Shown here: piece after piece, positions 55,798-64,000 of the stretch
Layout: every line of letters begins with the position of its first letter
How positions within the stretch are numbered: position 1 is the stretch's first letter
Assembly: GCA_964632505.1 (NCBI GenBank)
Contig: CAZWCE010000003.1
Span: 261,469 to 325,468, forward strand
DNA: 64,000 bases
DNA from: CAZWCE01 sp964632505
GTDB lineage: Bacteria; Planctomycetota; Planctomycetia; Pirellulales; Thermoguttaceae
Direction of reading: 5' to 3'
The notes under the pieces: model-generated
What the model saw: only the letters and a program-made list of their open reading frames with translations
The model's database searches: none
What the model was told of the DNA's origin: nothing
Translations under genes and position numbers: made by a program

Positions 55798-57363
55798 GTG
55801 CAAATTTGGCAAATAATTCTACTGACCGCCGTAGTGACGTTTCTGGTCGCCTCAGGCGGTACCTTCCTTTTGATGCATCTGGTGGAGCGATTGCGGCGAA
55901 AGGATGCGCAGGCCCAGGCCAACGATATCATTCATCGGGCCAAGCTCGACGCGGAAGCCTACCGACGGGAAACGGAACTGGAACTGAAGGAGATGTCGAT
56001 CCAACTCAAGGCGGAAAGCGAAAAGGAGCTCCGCCAACTCCGTCAGGAACAGCACGAACGCGAGCGGCTTCTCGATAAGCGGCAGGATACACTCGACAAG
56101 CAGGCCGAAGATCTTCGAAAGCAGGAAAAGCTGGTCGAGGCGACCCAACGAAAACTCGCCGAGAAGATCGAAGATACGAATCACCGGAGCCAGGAACTGA
56201 GCAAGCTGGTCGATATGCACCGTCAAACGCTCCACGACCTTTCCGGTTTAAGCCGCAAGGAGGCGACCGATCGGCTGCTCGAACTGCTCGATCAGGAACT
56301 CAAAGAGGAGGCCGGCGCGTTGATCCTTCGCCACGAGAAGGCGGTTCAACATGAGTGCGAGCAAAGGACGCGGGCCACCTTGTTTCTAGCCATTCAGCGC
56401 TATGCCGCCGCCCATACGGCGGAGGCGACCACCAGCACGGTCGACATCCCCAACGATGATATGAAGGGACGCATCATCGGCCGGGAAGGACGCAACATCC
56501 GCGCGTTCGAAAAGGCAACCGGCGTCGATGTCATTATCGACGACACCCCCGGGGTGGTCATCGTCAGCGCATTCGACGCCATCCGTCGTGAAGTGGCCCG
56601 GCTGTCGCTCAATCGCCTCATCGCCGACGGACGCATTCATCCCTCGCGTATCGAGGAGATCGTCACCGAGACCAACAAAGAGATGCAGGAATTCGTCCAG
56701 AAAGCCGGCCAGGAAGCGTGCCAGGAAACCGAAATCCACGGCCTGCACGATCGGCTGATCCATCTGCTCGGCCGATTGCACTTCCGGACCAGTTACAGCC
56801 AGAATGTCTTGCGGCATTCGATCGAGGTATCGTTCGTCGCCGGCATGCTTGCGGTGGAACTGGGGCTCGACGAAAAGCTCGCGCGCCGTTGCGGATTGCT
56901 GCACGACATCGGGAAGGCGGCCGATCATGAAGTAGAAGGCGGCCACCCCAAGATCGGAGCCGATCTATTGAAACGCTACGGCGAACCGCCGGAGGTGGTC
57001 CAGGCCGCATCGGGACATCACGACGATCCCCGTTTCGACGATCCCTATACCGTCATTGTCGCCGCCGCCGACGCCTGCAGCGCTTCCCGCCCGGGAGCAC
57101 GACGTGAAACGCTCGAACACTACATCAAGCGGATGGAAGAACTCGAATCGATCGCCACGGAATTCCAAGACGTCGAGCAGGCCTACGCCGTTCAAGCCGG
57201 ACGAGAAATGCGCGTCATGGTCGCTTCCCACGACACGACCGACGAATCGGCGGCGAAAACCTGTCGCGACATCGTCCAAGCGCTCAACGAGCGATTGCAG
57301 TTCCCCGGCGAAATCAAGGTCACCGTCATCCGCGAAACGCGATGCACGGAAATCGCAAAATAA
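55798..57363 (+). CDS. rny: Ribonuclease Y (GTG start)
   Basis: 521 residues, the usual length. Domains in order: N-terminal membrane helix (IILLTAVVTFLVASGGTFLL), a coiled coil rich in Glu/Lys/Arg to about residue 200, a KH domain (GRIIGREGRNIRAFEKATGV), and an HD domain with LLHDIGKAADHEVEG. RNase Y starts mRNA decay by single-strand endonuclease cuts at the inner membrane. AAAGGA at 55786-55791 stands 6 bases before a GTG at 55798; this gives the normal N terminus, whereas an ATG 28 codons upstream adds unrelated sequence. ymdB follows after 57 bases, a linkage seen in many bacteria. Confidence 0.96.
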   Translation: MQIWQIILLTAVVTFLVASGGTFLLMHLVERLRRKDAQAQANDIIHRAKLDAEAYRRETELELKEMSIQLKAESEKELRQLRQEQHERERLLDKRQDTLDKQAEDLRKQEKLVEATQRKLAEKIEDTNHRSQELSKLVDMHRQTLHDLSGLSRKEATDRLLELLDQELKEEAGALILRHEKAVQHECEQRTRATLFLAIQRYAAAHTAEATTSTVDIPNDDMKGRIIGREGRNIRAFEKATGVDVIIDDTPGVVIVSAFDAIRREVARLSLNRLIADGRIHPSRIEEIVTETNKEMQEFVQKAGQEACQETEIHGLHDRLIHLLGRLHFRTSYSQNVLRHSIEVSFVAGMLAVELGLDEKLARRCGLLHDIGKAADHEVEGGHPKIGADLLKRYGEPPEVVQAASGHHDDPRFDDPYTVIVAAADACSASRPGARRETLEHYIKRMEELESIATEFQDVEQAYAVQAGREMRVMVASHDTTDESAAKTCRDIVQALNERLQFPGEIKVTVIRETRCTEIAK

Positions 57364-57420
57364 ACTCTTTCTCCTCGGGCTTTTTTTTTCGGCGGAGCAT
57401 TCCGTCTGGATGGGACCATC

Positions 57421-58236
57421 GTGCGACTGATACTCATTGGCGATATCGTCGGAAAACCGGGCCGCCAAATCCTGGCCAAAGCACTCCCGGGCCTGCGAAA
57501 AGAACACCGGCTCGACTTCGTGGTGGCCAACGCGGAGAACGCCGCCGGCGGTTCCGGCCTCACTCCCGCCATCTACCAGGAACTCCGGCGGGCGGGCGTC
57601 GATTGCATCACCATGGGCGACCATGTCTATCGACGTTCCGAAATTTACAACGTCCTGTCCTCGGAAAACACCATCGTCCGTCCCGCCAATTTTCCGACGG
57701 AAGCCCCCGGTCGCGTGCTCTCGACCCATGAACCGCTTCCCGGCAAGAAGGTCGCCGTCTTCTGTCTGCTCGGTCGTGTTTTCATGCAGCCGGTCGATTG
57801 CTTCCTGAAAGCGGCCGATCAGATCCTCTCGCGGATCTCTCCCGATGTAAAAATCATTCTGATCGATTTTCACGCCGAAGCCACCAGCGACATGCAAACA
57901 TTGGGACGTTACCTCGACGGCAGAGTCTCCGCCGTTTTGGGCACCCACACCCATGTGGCAACGGCCGATGAATGCATCTTTCCCGGCGGGACCGCCTTCC
58001 AGTGCGACGTCGGAATGACCGGAGGGCACCGGAGCATCCTCGGGAGGAAGATCGAACGTGTCGTCGAAACGACCCGTACCTTCCGCCCCTCTCATTTCGA
58101 AGTCGTTTCCGACGACAATCGCATCTGCGGAACCATCGTCGAGGTGGCCCCCGAAACGGGAAAAGCGGTGGCCGTCGAGAGGCTGGTGGTTGACGAAGCC
58201 GATGCGGGACGCCTCGCCGAGTTCGACCAACCTTAA
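57421..58236 (+). CDS. ymdB: YmdB-type metallophosphodiesterase (GTG start)
   Basis: 271 residues, TIGR00282 family. It hydrolyses 2',3'-cyclic nucleotides and influences RNase activity and cell-state decisions in Bacillus. Metal-site residues are D8 in GDIVGKPG, E39-N40 in NAENAAGG, and H in AVLGTHTHVAT and VGMTGGHRS. The usual GNH motif reads GDH (TMGDHVYRR): the Asn that normally binds metal is Asp. GTG at 57421 is the only in-frame start close to the conserved beginning; GGGA is 6 bases upstream. It follows rny in the same direction. Confidence 0.93.
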   Translation: MRLILIGDIVGKPGRQILAKALPGLRKEHRLDFVVANAENAAGGSGLTPAIYQELRRAGVDCITMGDHVYRRSEIYNVLSSENTIVRPANFPTEAPGRVLSTHEPLPGKKVAVFCLLGRVFMQPVDCFLKAADQILSRISPDVKIILIDFHAEATSDMQTLGRYLDGRVSAVLGTHTHVATADECIFPGGTAFQCDVGMTGGHRSILGRKIERVVETTRTFRPSHFEVVSDDNRICGTIVEVAPETGKAVAVERLVVDEADAGRLAEFDQP

Positions 58237-58467
58237 CTCTTGTATTTCCGCCTTTTCAGGAAATCCATCCTTTTCCGTCGAAACGATCTTGCCACAATCC
58301 GGCGCAGTTGCTACCCTCCCCGCATCGATTTGACGCAAACTCGACGGAACCGGTCTCGGCACTCCCCTTCCCGAAGCGTCGCAGCCCCGGATGGGCTGCT
58401 TGGGAAGAAGAATGACCGGGATGTTTTCCGCCCCCGATCCCTTCACTCCTGAAAAAGGATAGTGGTC

Positions 58468-59157
58468 ATGCCAAGTAACGGCCATACCCAACGTCTACAG
58501 GCTTGCCGTCTTCTGATGGCCTTCCTGCTCTTGGGCTCGATGCTGCTGATCTGCTCCGGATGCCTCCAACAACTGTTCACGCTCGGCGCCGTCATGATCA
58601 AGGGACGCAACGTCGACCCGAAATACGACGACCTCGAAAAACAGAAGGTCGTGGTGGTCGCGCGATCGCTCGCTTCCGATCAGTTCGAGAACGAAACGGT
58701 GCCGATCGATTTGATGAAGATCCTCACCGCCAAGTTCGGGCGGAATATCAAAAAAGTGGAAATGGTGGATTACCGGGAAGTGGACAAATGGCTCGATGAT
58801 TCGAGCAACATGCTCGAGGATTTCCTGGAAATCGGCCGAGATCTGGATGCGGAAATGGTCGTAGGCATCGACATCGAAGGCTTCAGCATCTACGAATCGC
58901 AGACACTCTATCGAGGTCGCGCCAAGGTGACCGTGAGTGTTTACGACTGTGAAACAGGCAACCGGATCATCGAGGAGAATCTTCCCGAGATCATTTACCC
59001 CCCGAACATGCCGGTCTCCGCCGGCGATCGGAATGCGAACGACTTCCGACGCGAATTCGTCGATGTCGTCTCTGGTTACATCGGCCGCCTGTTCTATCCG
59101 TACGATCCACGAAAATTGTACGCTCAGGACGCCGACGCACTCCGATACGTCCAGTAA
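58468..59157 (+). CDS. Lipoprotein, function unknown
   Basis: 229 residues. A lipoprotein signal is present: basic start, hydrophobic FLLLGSMLLI and CSGC with the modified cysteine at about 32. The rest (NVDPKYDDLEKQKVVVVARS, then LMKILTAKFGRNIKKVEMVD) resembles a planctomycete lipoprotein family with an alpha/beta core, of unknown role. RVTVSVYDCETGNRI is the second conserved stretch. The ATG at 58468 is preferred over GTG at 58462 because AAAGGA stands 8 bases before it. A terminator lies at 59234. Confidence 0.82.
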   Translation: MPSNGHTQRLQACRLLMAFLLLGSMLLICSGCLQQLFTLGAVMIKGRNVDPKYDDLEKQKVVVVARSLASDQFENETVPIDLMKILTAKFGRNIKKVEMVDYREVDKWLDDSSNMLEDFLEIGRDLDAEMVVGIDIEGFSIYESQTLYRGRAKVTVSVYDCETGNRIIEENLPEIIYPPNMPVSAGDRNANDFRREFVDVVSGYIGRLFYPYDPRKLYAQDADALRYVQ

Positions 59158-59233
59158 GAAAACCGGTCCGGGGGGAATCTTCCCGGATTCTCTCCCAAGG
59201 GCCTTGCGTCCGAAGACGATGCCGTGGAAAATG

Positions 59234-59275
59234 AGGGTTTCTTCACCGAATCGAACCGGTGGAGAACCCTTTTTT
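59234..59275 (+). terminator. Intrinsic terminator upstream of cinA
   Basis: Stem AGGGTTTCTTCACCG/CGGTGGAGAACCCT with a bulge and one G-U-like mismatch, then TTTTT. It ends the lipoprotein transcript. Confidence 0.8.
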
Positions 59276-59315
59276 CATGCGCCCCTTTTAGGGTGTTCTC
59301 CGACGGGAGTTGATC

Positions 59316-60605
59316 ATGCAGGCGGAAATCATCTCGATTGGCGACGAAATCACCAGCGGCAAACTACTCGACACCAACTCGAACTGGCTCAGTCAACAGC
59401 TCGAGCTCTTGGGGATCGAAGTGCTCTACCACGTCACCGTCGGCGACGACCTGGAAGCGATGGAAGACGTTTTCCGTACGGCTTTCGAACGTTGCGACAT
59501 CATCATCTCCACCGGGGGACTCGGTCCCACCGGCGACGACCTGACCCGAACGGCCATCGCCAAGGCCGCCGGCAAGGAACTCGTCTTCAACGAAGCAGTT
59601 CTCGAACATATCCGCGATCTTTTCGCCCGGCGCCGGCGAAAAATGCCCAAGAGCAATCAGGTCCAGGCCTACTTCCCCGAGGGGGCGAAGGTCGTGCCGA
59701 ATCCGAACGGGACGGCTCCCGGAATCGACCTCACCGTCTCCCGATACCACGTTTCGGGAGAAGAGGGGACCGCCCGCCTGTTCGCGCTGCCGGGAGTTCC
59801 CGCCGAGATGCGGGAGATGTGGTCGCAAACGCTCCAACCGCCCCTCGCCACTCTCAGCGGCGGCGAGTGGGTCATCAAGCACCGCGACATCAAATGCTTC
59901 GGTGCCGGCGAAAGCCAGATCGAGTCGATGCTCCCCGACTTGACCCGACGGGGGCATTATCCGCGGGTGGGCATCACCGCGAGCGAAGCGACGATCATTC
60001 TGAGAATCTTCGTCAAAGAGCCGACCGAGGAAGCCTGCAATGCGGCCATCGCGCCGGTGGAAGCGACGATCCGAGAAAATCTCGGGGCACTGGTTTTCGG
60101 AACCGATCGCGAAACACTCCAGGAGGTGGTCGACCGCCTTTTGCTCTCGCAAGGCAAGAAGATTGCCGTGGCCGAATGGGGAACCCGGGGAACGGTCGCC
60201 CAGGCTTTCGCTTCCCATGAAAAGAGCGGGGATTTCTTCGCCGGAGGACTGGTGCTTGGAGGAAACGAGCGTTACGCGAACCTTGTCGGCGTGGAGCAGA
60301 CGATCGACTGGCAGAACGCGCTCACCCAAACCGGGCCGGTGGAACAATTCGCCGCCGCGCTGGCCGATTCGATGGATTCCGATCTCGCTCTGGTCGTCGG
60401 GCCGTTTCCCGAATCGGGCTCGACGAAAGAATCGCAACAGGTGCTCATGTTGCTCCGCGACGGCGAACAGATGCGCTCGGCCATCTTTCCTTTCGGCGGG
60501 CACCCGGAACTGGTGCTCACACTGTTCAAAAAGCGAGCGCTCAATCTCGTCCGGCTGCACTTGCTCGAAGCGGATCGACCGCAACGATCCGCTACGGAGA
60601 ACTGA
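59316..60605 (+). CDS. cinA: CinA-like protein with degenerate C-terminal amidohydrolase motif
   Basis: 429 residues, the usual CinA length. The N-terminal MoCF-like domain is intact (EIISIGDEITSGK, STGGLGPTGDDLT, PNGTAPG, FALPGVPAEMREMW). The C-terminal PncC-type domain (nicotinamide-nucleotide amidase) starts near residue 285 as KIAVAEWGTRGTVAQAF; canonical proteins have A-E-S-C-T-G-G, so the nucleophilic Ser is a Trp and the following Gly-Gly is altered. The downstream conserved Lys/Tyr region reads GGNERYANLVG, lacking the expected Lys. NMN deamidation is therefore unlikely. GGGAG is 6 bases before the ATG at 59316. Its last 14 bases overlap the convergent hydrolase gene. Confidence 0.93.
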   Translation: MQAEIISIGDEITSGKLLDTNSNWLSQQLELLGIEVLYHVTVGDDLEAMEDVFRTAFERCDIIISTGGLGPTGDDLTRTAIAKAAGKELVFNEAVLEHIRDLFARRRRKMPKSNQVQAYFPEGAKVVPNPNGTAPGIDLTVSRYHVSGEEGTARLFALPGVPAEMREMWSQTLQPPLATLSGGEWVIKHRDIKCFGAGESQIESMLPDLTRRGHYPRVGITASEATIILRIFVKEPTEEACNAAIAPVEATIRENLGALVFGTDRETLQEVVDRLLLSQGKKIAVAEWGTRGTVAQAFASHEKSGDFFAGGLVLGGNERYANLVGVEQTIDWQNALTQTGPVEQFAAALADSMDSDLALVVGPFPESGSTKESQQVLMLLRDGEQMRSAIFPFGGHPELVLTLFKKRALNLVRLHLLEADRPQRSATEN

Positions 60606-62976
60606 TTTTGAGCCAGAAGGGGTGTTGGCGATCGCAACGGGTTCTGGCGTCTTCGAGCATCGTTTCCAGATCGGCCTCGACGAAGCCGCTCTTCGGCTGA
60701 ATCTCGTCGCCGTTGAGAATGATCTTCGTTTTCTGATCGAAATCGATCATGTCCGGCGTGAGCCAGACGGTGGTCTTTCCCATCCGGCTTTTCACGAAGA
60801 TATTGTTATTGTCGAGAATTCTCCCTTCCACTTCCGCCGCGCGCGCCTTTCCCCTGGGAGGCCAGTCGATCGGGTCGAGGACCGTCTTCGGGTAGAAATC
60901 GCCCACTTCGATCCACCAGAAAAAATAGTCCCATGGTCGCATCGCGCTGACGGTGAACTCTCGCGGAAAGAAATCGCGGCGCATCAAGGACATCCATTCA
61001 AAGAGGCGGTGGATCTCGTCGGAAAAGCCTTCGTGCCCTCGTCCCTGGAATTGCACCACGGTGGTGTTGAATCGGCGTTTCAGATATCGATCGTAATTCA
61101 TCGCGTTCATTTTGAACCGGTCATCGTCGAGTTCGCCGCAGAGGAAGTACATCGGCAGAAGCTCGGCGTTCTGCCAATAGTGGTCGCAGTATTTCGAAGA
61201 GAGGGCGACCATGGGAATGACGCCGGCCCAAAGATCGGGATGCGCCAATGCGATATCCCATGCGGCGTCGCCTCCCATCGAGTGCCCGGTCAGAAAGACG
61301 CGGTCGGTATTGATCGAAAAACGACGCATCGCGTCGCGGAGCGTGTACAGAATACAACCATGCTCTCGGGCGGAGAAATGGTACTCGGCTTGTCCGACTT
61401 CCGCCCAGTGCGGCGCGATGACGATATATCCATGCCGGGTCGCTTGCCCCTGGCGGATCCCCTGGGCGTCGTAAGCGCCGGCCCACCAGTCGATCTGCAT
61501 CCGGGGGGTCGTCGAGGCTCCATGCAGCGAAACGATCGTCGGGTATTTCCGATCGGGATCGTACTCCGGTGGAAGCTGAATGCTGTACTGAAAGGGGGGA
61601 AGATCGGCGAAACTCGACGTGGTCAGCTCGTAGAAGCCGGGTTTTTCCGCCAGGTCTTCGGAAGTGGCGACCGGAGGAGACATATAGAAGAGAAGCATGG
61701 CAATGAAGTTCGGCGTCGCCGCTTCTTGGGCCTCCAAATCGCGCAGAAGCCGACCGCGCGCCGGCGCCTTCTGCTCGTCCAGATATCGTCTGACAATATC
61801 ACGCACTTCGTAGAGAGAAACCGCTACCGGGAGACGGTTGGTCACCGTATTGGAACCGACCAGCCATCCGCTGATCCCCAAGGCCAGCTTCTCCTCCGGC
61901 GGCAACGAGGCATCGCCGAGCATTTGCAAAAAAGCCGACATTCGCTCCTGGTTGTTGAAATCCAGCTCCTCCTTGATCTCCTCGATGACCGGCGCCACCT
62001 GCCGGCGTTGTTCCTCCTCGGGCAGCTCATCGGCCAAGCGTTCCAGTTCCTCGATGCAGCGCTGGTGATTCTGCTCCATCTGATCATATTCGCCGCTCAT
62101 TTGCCGAACGGCCTGGAGTATTTCCCCGGCGACGTCCTCGGTGGGAAAGCGTTCCAGAAGATTCTGCACCAAGCCGTGTTGGCCGGCCTCGGCGCGGTGC
62201 TCCAGCTCCTCCAGGAGTTGCCGGGCACGTAATTGTCGAATGGCCCGAAGCGTCGGGGCCAACTGCTCTTGAAGGTCTTCCTGGTCCTTGAAATCCTCGA
62301 GAATCGCCACCACCTGTTCGGAAGCCTCGCTGTATCGGCTCGACTGGATATAAAAACGCACTAGTCGCTTGCGGTCATCCAGATCGTTCTCGTCGAGATG
62401 ATTCATCAGCAGTTTTTGTATCACGTCGGTCGGAATACTGCTGGTCGCCACGCGCATGTCCCAAACGTAGTTCGCCCCCTGAAGACGAGTCCATTCCGGC
62501 GTGATTTCGGTGATTCCCTGGATAATCTGCAAGGGACCCTCCGGCCCCTGGAGGGTGACGATACGACGACCATATTCATCGAAAGGACCTTTGCTCACGA
62601 AAGCCCCGAACGAAAAGAGCTCCAGCCCTCCTTTGGCCACTTTCTGCGGAATCCGGAACGTCTCCGGCGATTCGCCGGCGTCGTCGGGAACGATATCGAG
62701 AACCTGATGTTCGGAAACGAAGATGCGGCGGAGCTGGTCGTCGATGACCAGAATCATCTTAACGCCTCCCCCACCTTCGCGCGCCGTGACCGCCGGATTC
62801 TCTTCCACGCTGGCGATCGGCGCGATCGCGCCGTGCAGCACTCGGCCATCCTTCATGATCACTCGGGCCGCCGGAAGCCGTTTTGCGGGAAGTCCCATCA
62901 AGAGAATCCCCAGTCCGAACAGGCAGAGTCCGAATCGGAGAAAAGGCTGCCTGCCGCGATCCACTTGCTGCCACAT
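60592..62976 (-). CDS. Secreted alpha/beta-hydrolase with long helical N-terminal region
   Basis: 794 residues. A signal or anchor lies at about 12-35 (FLRFGLCLFGLGILLMGLPA). Residues 40-180 are beta-rich (VIMKDGRVLHGAI). Residues about 190-430 are helical, charged and leucine-rich, like a tetratricopeptide/coiled scaffold. A C-terminal alpha/beta-hydrolase domain (about 455-690) has an oxyanion-type SLHGAST, nucleophile Ser in LTGHSMGGDAAWDIA and H in FQGRGHEGFSDE. The last 100 residues form a beta tail. Likely an extracytoplasmic esterase or peptidase; the substrate is unknown. GGGAG 8 bases before the ATG at 62976 is preferred over an ATG 15 codons earlier. Its stop overlaps cinA by 14 bases. 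Confidence 0.88.
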   Translation of the reverse strand: MWQQVDRGRQPFLRFGLCLFGLGILLMGLPAKRLPAARVIMKDGRVLHGAIAPIASVEENPAVTAREGGGGVKMILVIDDQLRRIFVSEHQVLDIVPDDAGESPETFRIPQKVAKGGLELFSFGAFVSKGPFDEYGRRIVTLQGPEGPLQIIQGITEITPEWTRLQGANYVWDMRVATSSIPTDVIQKLLMNHLDENDLDDRKRLVRFYIQSSRYSEASEQVVAILEDFKDQEDLQEQLAPTLRAIRQLRARQLLEELEHRAEAGQHGLVQNLLERFPTEDVAGEILQAVRQMSGEYDQMEQNHQRCIEELERLADELPEEEQRRQVAPVIEEIKEELDFNNQERMSAFLQMLGDASLPPEEKLALGISGWLVGSNTVTNRLPVAVSLYEVRDIVRRYLDEQKAPARGRLLRDLEAQEAATPNFIAMLLFYMSPPVATSEDLAEKPGFYELTTSSFADLPPFQYSIQLPPEYDPDRKYPTIVSLHGASTTPRMQIDWWAGAYDAQGIRQGQATRHGYIVIAPHWAEVGQAEYHFSAREHGCILYTLRDAMRRFSINTDRVFLTGHSMGGDAAWDIALAHPDLWAGVIPMVALSSKYCDHYWQNAELLPMYFLCGELDDDRFKMNAMNYDRYLKRRFNTTVVQFQGRGHEGFSDEIHRLFEWMSLMRRDFFPREFTVSAMRPWDYFFWWIEVGDFYPKTVLDPIDWPPRGKARAAEVEGRILDNNNIFVKSRMGKTTVWLTPDMIDFDQKTKIILNGDEIQPKSGFVEADLETMLEDARTRCDRQHPFWLKISSP

Positions 62977-63324
62977 CGTTTTCACTCCCATGCTTATCAA
63001 TACCGATAGGGGGAAGGTCATTCATCGCAAACACGAAAACCTCCGTTCCTGACGAATCTGCGGATCAGAAGACCTCGGGAACGATTCACGACCTCATCGA
63101 ATTCGAAAGAGGCTCCGGGCCCGAAAGGGGACCGACATCCGGATGGAGTCCCTCTCCTACCCCGGTTCGAAGAAACAAAAACCAAGCTTCTTTTTCCTAT
63201 TATACGTTTACTGTTCTGCCTTCTTTTCGTATAATTCATGGAATGTCGGCAAACTTGCAAAAATATAGACCACTTTCCCCGTTTGTCGAATCATTCGAGC
63301 CGGGAATCCCCCACTGAGTGTTCC
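62977..63324. other. Divergent non-coding region before the small membrane gene
   Basis: 348 bases. Promoters of both flanking genes should lie here. TATTATACG near 63198-63206 (TATTAT) is a possible -10 for the plus-strand gene; no matching -35 is clear. Confidence 0.45.
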
Positions 63325-63606
63325 ATGCCATCGAAGTTGATCCCCTCCCCGATGCTGCTGAAGATGACCCTGTTCGCCGTGCTGCTGCCGGTGACGGCGG
63401 CGGTCTTAATGGGGTTGGCCAGACTATTCCACGCCATGGGCGACGCCGTCGGAAGCCGCATTCTGGACTACGTCGCTCTGGGAGTCGGAGTGCTCTGGGT
63501 GCTCGACCTTTTGAGCTTGCTCCTTGCCATGGCTTTGAACTCGATCATCTCCTCGGCCGAAACGGAAGAAACCGGGGTCCAAGATTCGAATCCATCCGGT
63601 GAGTGA
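63325..63606 (+). CDS. Small two-helix membrane protein
   Basis: 93 residues. Helices at about 13-30 (MTLFAVLLPVTAAVLMGLA) and 46-70 (YVALGVGVLWVLDLLSLLLAMAL), with a short acidic tail. I recognise no family; similar two-helix proteins occur next to zinc-ribbon genes in planctomycetes, an impression only. The ATG at 63325 has a weak ribosome site; a start 29 codons earlier would add unrelated sequence. It precedes the zinc-ribbon gene by 70 bases on the same strand, suggesting one transcript. Confidence 0.72.
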   Translation: MPSKLIPSPMLLKMTLFAVLLPVTAAVLMGLARLFHAMGDAVGSRILDYVALGVGVLWVLDLLSLLLAMALNSIISSAETEETGVQDSNPSGE

Positions 63607-63676
63607 GATCGCCTTTCATCTGTTCTTTTCCCACTTTCATTGACGATTTCTCTTCCTGTTTTGTGTTCCGCAGCCC

Positions 63677-64000
63677 ATGGCCATTCGTTTCCACTGCCCC
63701 CAATGCGACCAACTGCTGAGTATCGCCTCGCGCAAAGCGGGAACCGACATCGAATGCCCCACTTGTGGGGCCCCTCAAACCGTTCCCGAGGAGCAATCCG
63801 CCAAAGAAGCGATGCTTCTTCGCGAGAGGATCGCAAAACGCCGTCCTCCCCCCCCACCACCGGGGGAAAATAGTGAAGAAGAGCTCGAGTCCGGAGAAAA
63901 ACCGCCCCCATCCCTTTCCCCGCAGGACACTCCCTCTTCCCCCCCTATTCAGATTATTTCAGACCCCTCCACCCCCCTTGCCCCCCCTAGCGAAGAAGAC
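63677..64000 (+). CDS. Zinc-ribbon protein, N-terminal part (cut by window edge)
   Basis: 108 codons from the ATG at 63677 are open to the edge. It starts MAIRFHCPQCDQLLSIASRK and continues to ECPTCGAPQ, giving a C-P-x-C / C-P-x-C ribbon (C7, C10, C29, C32) typical of many planctomycete proteins whose following part is often a membrane domain. After residue 60 the sequence is Pro/Ser/Glu-rich and disordered. The rest, and so the function, lies beyond the window. It follows the small membrane gene by 70 bases. Confidence 0.85.
   Translation, partial: MAIRFHCPQCDQLLSIASRKAGTDIECPTCGAPQTVPEEQSAKEAMLLRERIAKRRPPPPPPGENSEEELESGEKPPPSLSPQDTPSSPPIQIISDPSTPLAPPSEED

Overview
The window reads as a GC-rich chromosomal segment of a planctomycete, probably of the Pirellulales type. 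The main clue is the N-terminal LEPLEDRL sorting motif of the 1094-residue protein at 8840-12124, a motif typical of secreted planctomycete proteins. Supporting clues are the many secreted or membrane proteins with no clear relatives outside that phylum (3324, 7079, 19817, 32948, 47259, 58468, 60592, 63677), a FlgM-like protein with the planctomycete-type IYGPTHLHG start, and zinc-ribbon and thioredoxin/YHS proteins. The genus cannot be fixed from the sequence alone. No rRNA, CRISPR, phage or plasmid module is visible.

Layout. 1-2.6 kb (minus): the start of a GT4-type glycosyltransferase, truA and asd. 2.6-6.8 kb: a MITE-like element and a dispersed repeat, a small secreted protein, a secreted EF-hand protein, then serC. 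7-15 kb: a zinc-ribbon membrane protein, infA with a TTG start, a large secreted CAP-domain/Calx-beta protein, a CE15 glucuronoyl esterase and a NagA-like deacetylase. 15-23.5 kb: flgM-like, purB, an HD phosphohydrolase, a secreted protein, an SDR and a membrane protein. 23.7-32 kb: xylA, a HAD phosphatase, ilvD, a YkgJ-type Cys-cluster protein, a LysR regulator, a ferredoxin-ASKHA protein of the RACo type and an IscA-type scaffold. 33-41.5 kb: a secreted TTR-like protein, a TPR protein, thioredoxin-YHS, a long leader and rho, tRNA-Ser(GGA), a PilZ protein and a secreted EF-hand/O-methyltransferase fusion. 41.5-47 kb (minus): a five-gene run dapF, DUF374 acyltransferase, xseA, TIM-barrel epimerase, sialidase-like protein, ending at a two-way terminator. 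47-64 kb: a small planctomycete protein, a giant AsmA-like protein, an NCS1-type permease, tilS, rny-ymdB, a lipoprotein, a cinA with a degenerate C-terminal domain, a secreted alpha/beta hydrolase, a small membrane protein and a truncated zinc-ribbon protein.

The genes are mostly housekeeping: amino-acid synthesis (asd, dapF, serC, ilvD), purines (purB), tRNA modification (truA, tilS), translation initiation (infA), transcription termination (rho) and RNA turnover (rny, ymdB). They are mixed with glycan catabolism (CE15 esterase, NagA-like, xylA, sialidase-like, TIM-barrel epimerase), as expected of a polysaccharide-degrading aquatic planctomycete. A looser Fe-S/redox cluster lies at 27.9-32.1 kb.

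I do not see a clear new defence or mobile system. The most unusual items are the secreted EF-hand/O-methyltransferase fusion with an altered metal motif, the CinA with its active-site motif replaced, a 162-bp element with terminal inverted repeats and a TTA target duplication, a dispersed hairpin repeat at 2.9 and 40.2 kb, a long leader in front of a rho gene lacking the usual N-terminal helical domain, and palindromic operators overlapping the ilvD and LysR promoters. Start codons were chosen by ribosome binding site wherever several were possible; no alignment or database search was run.
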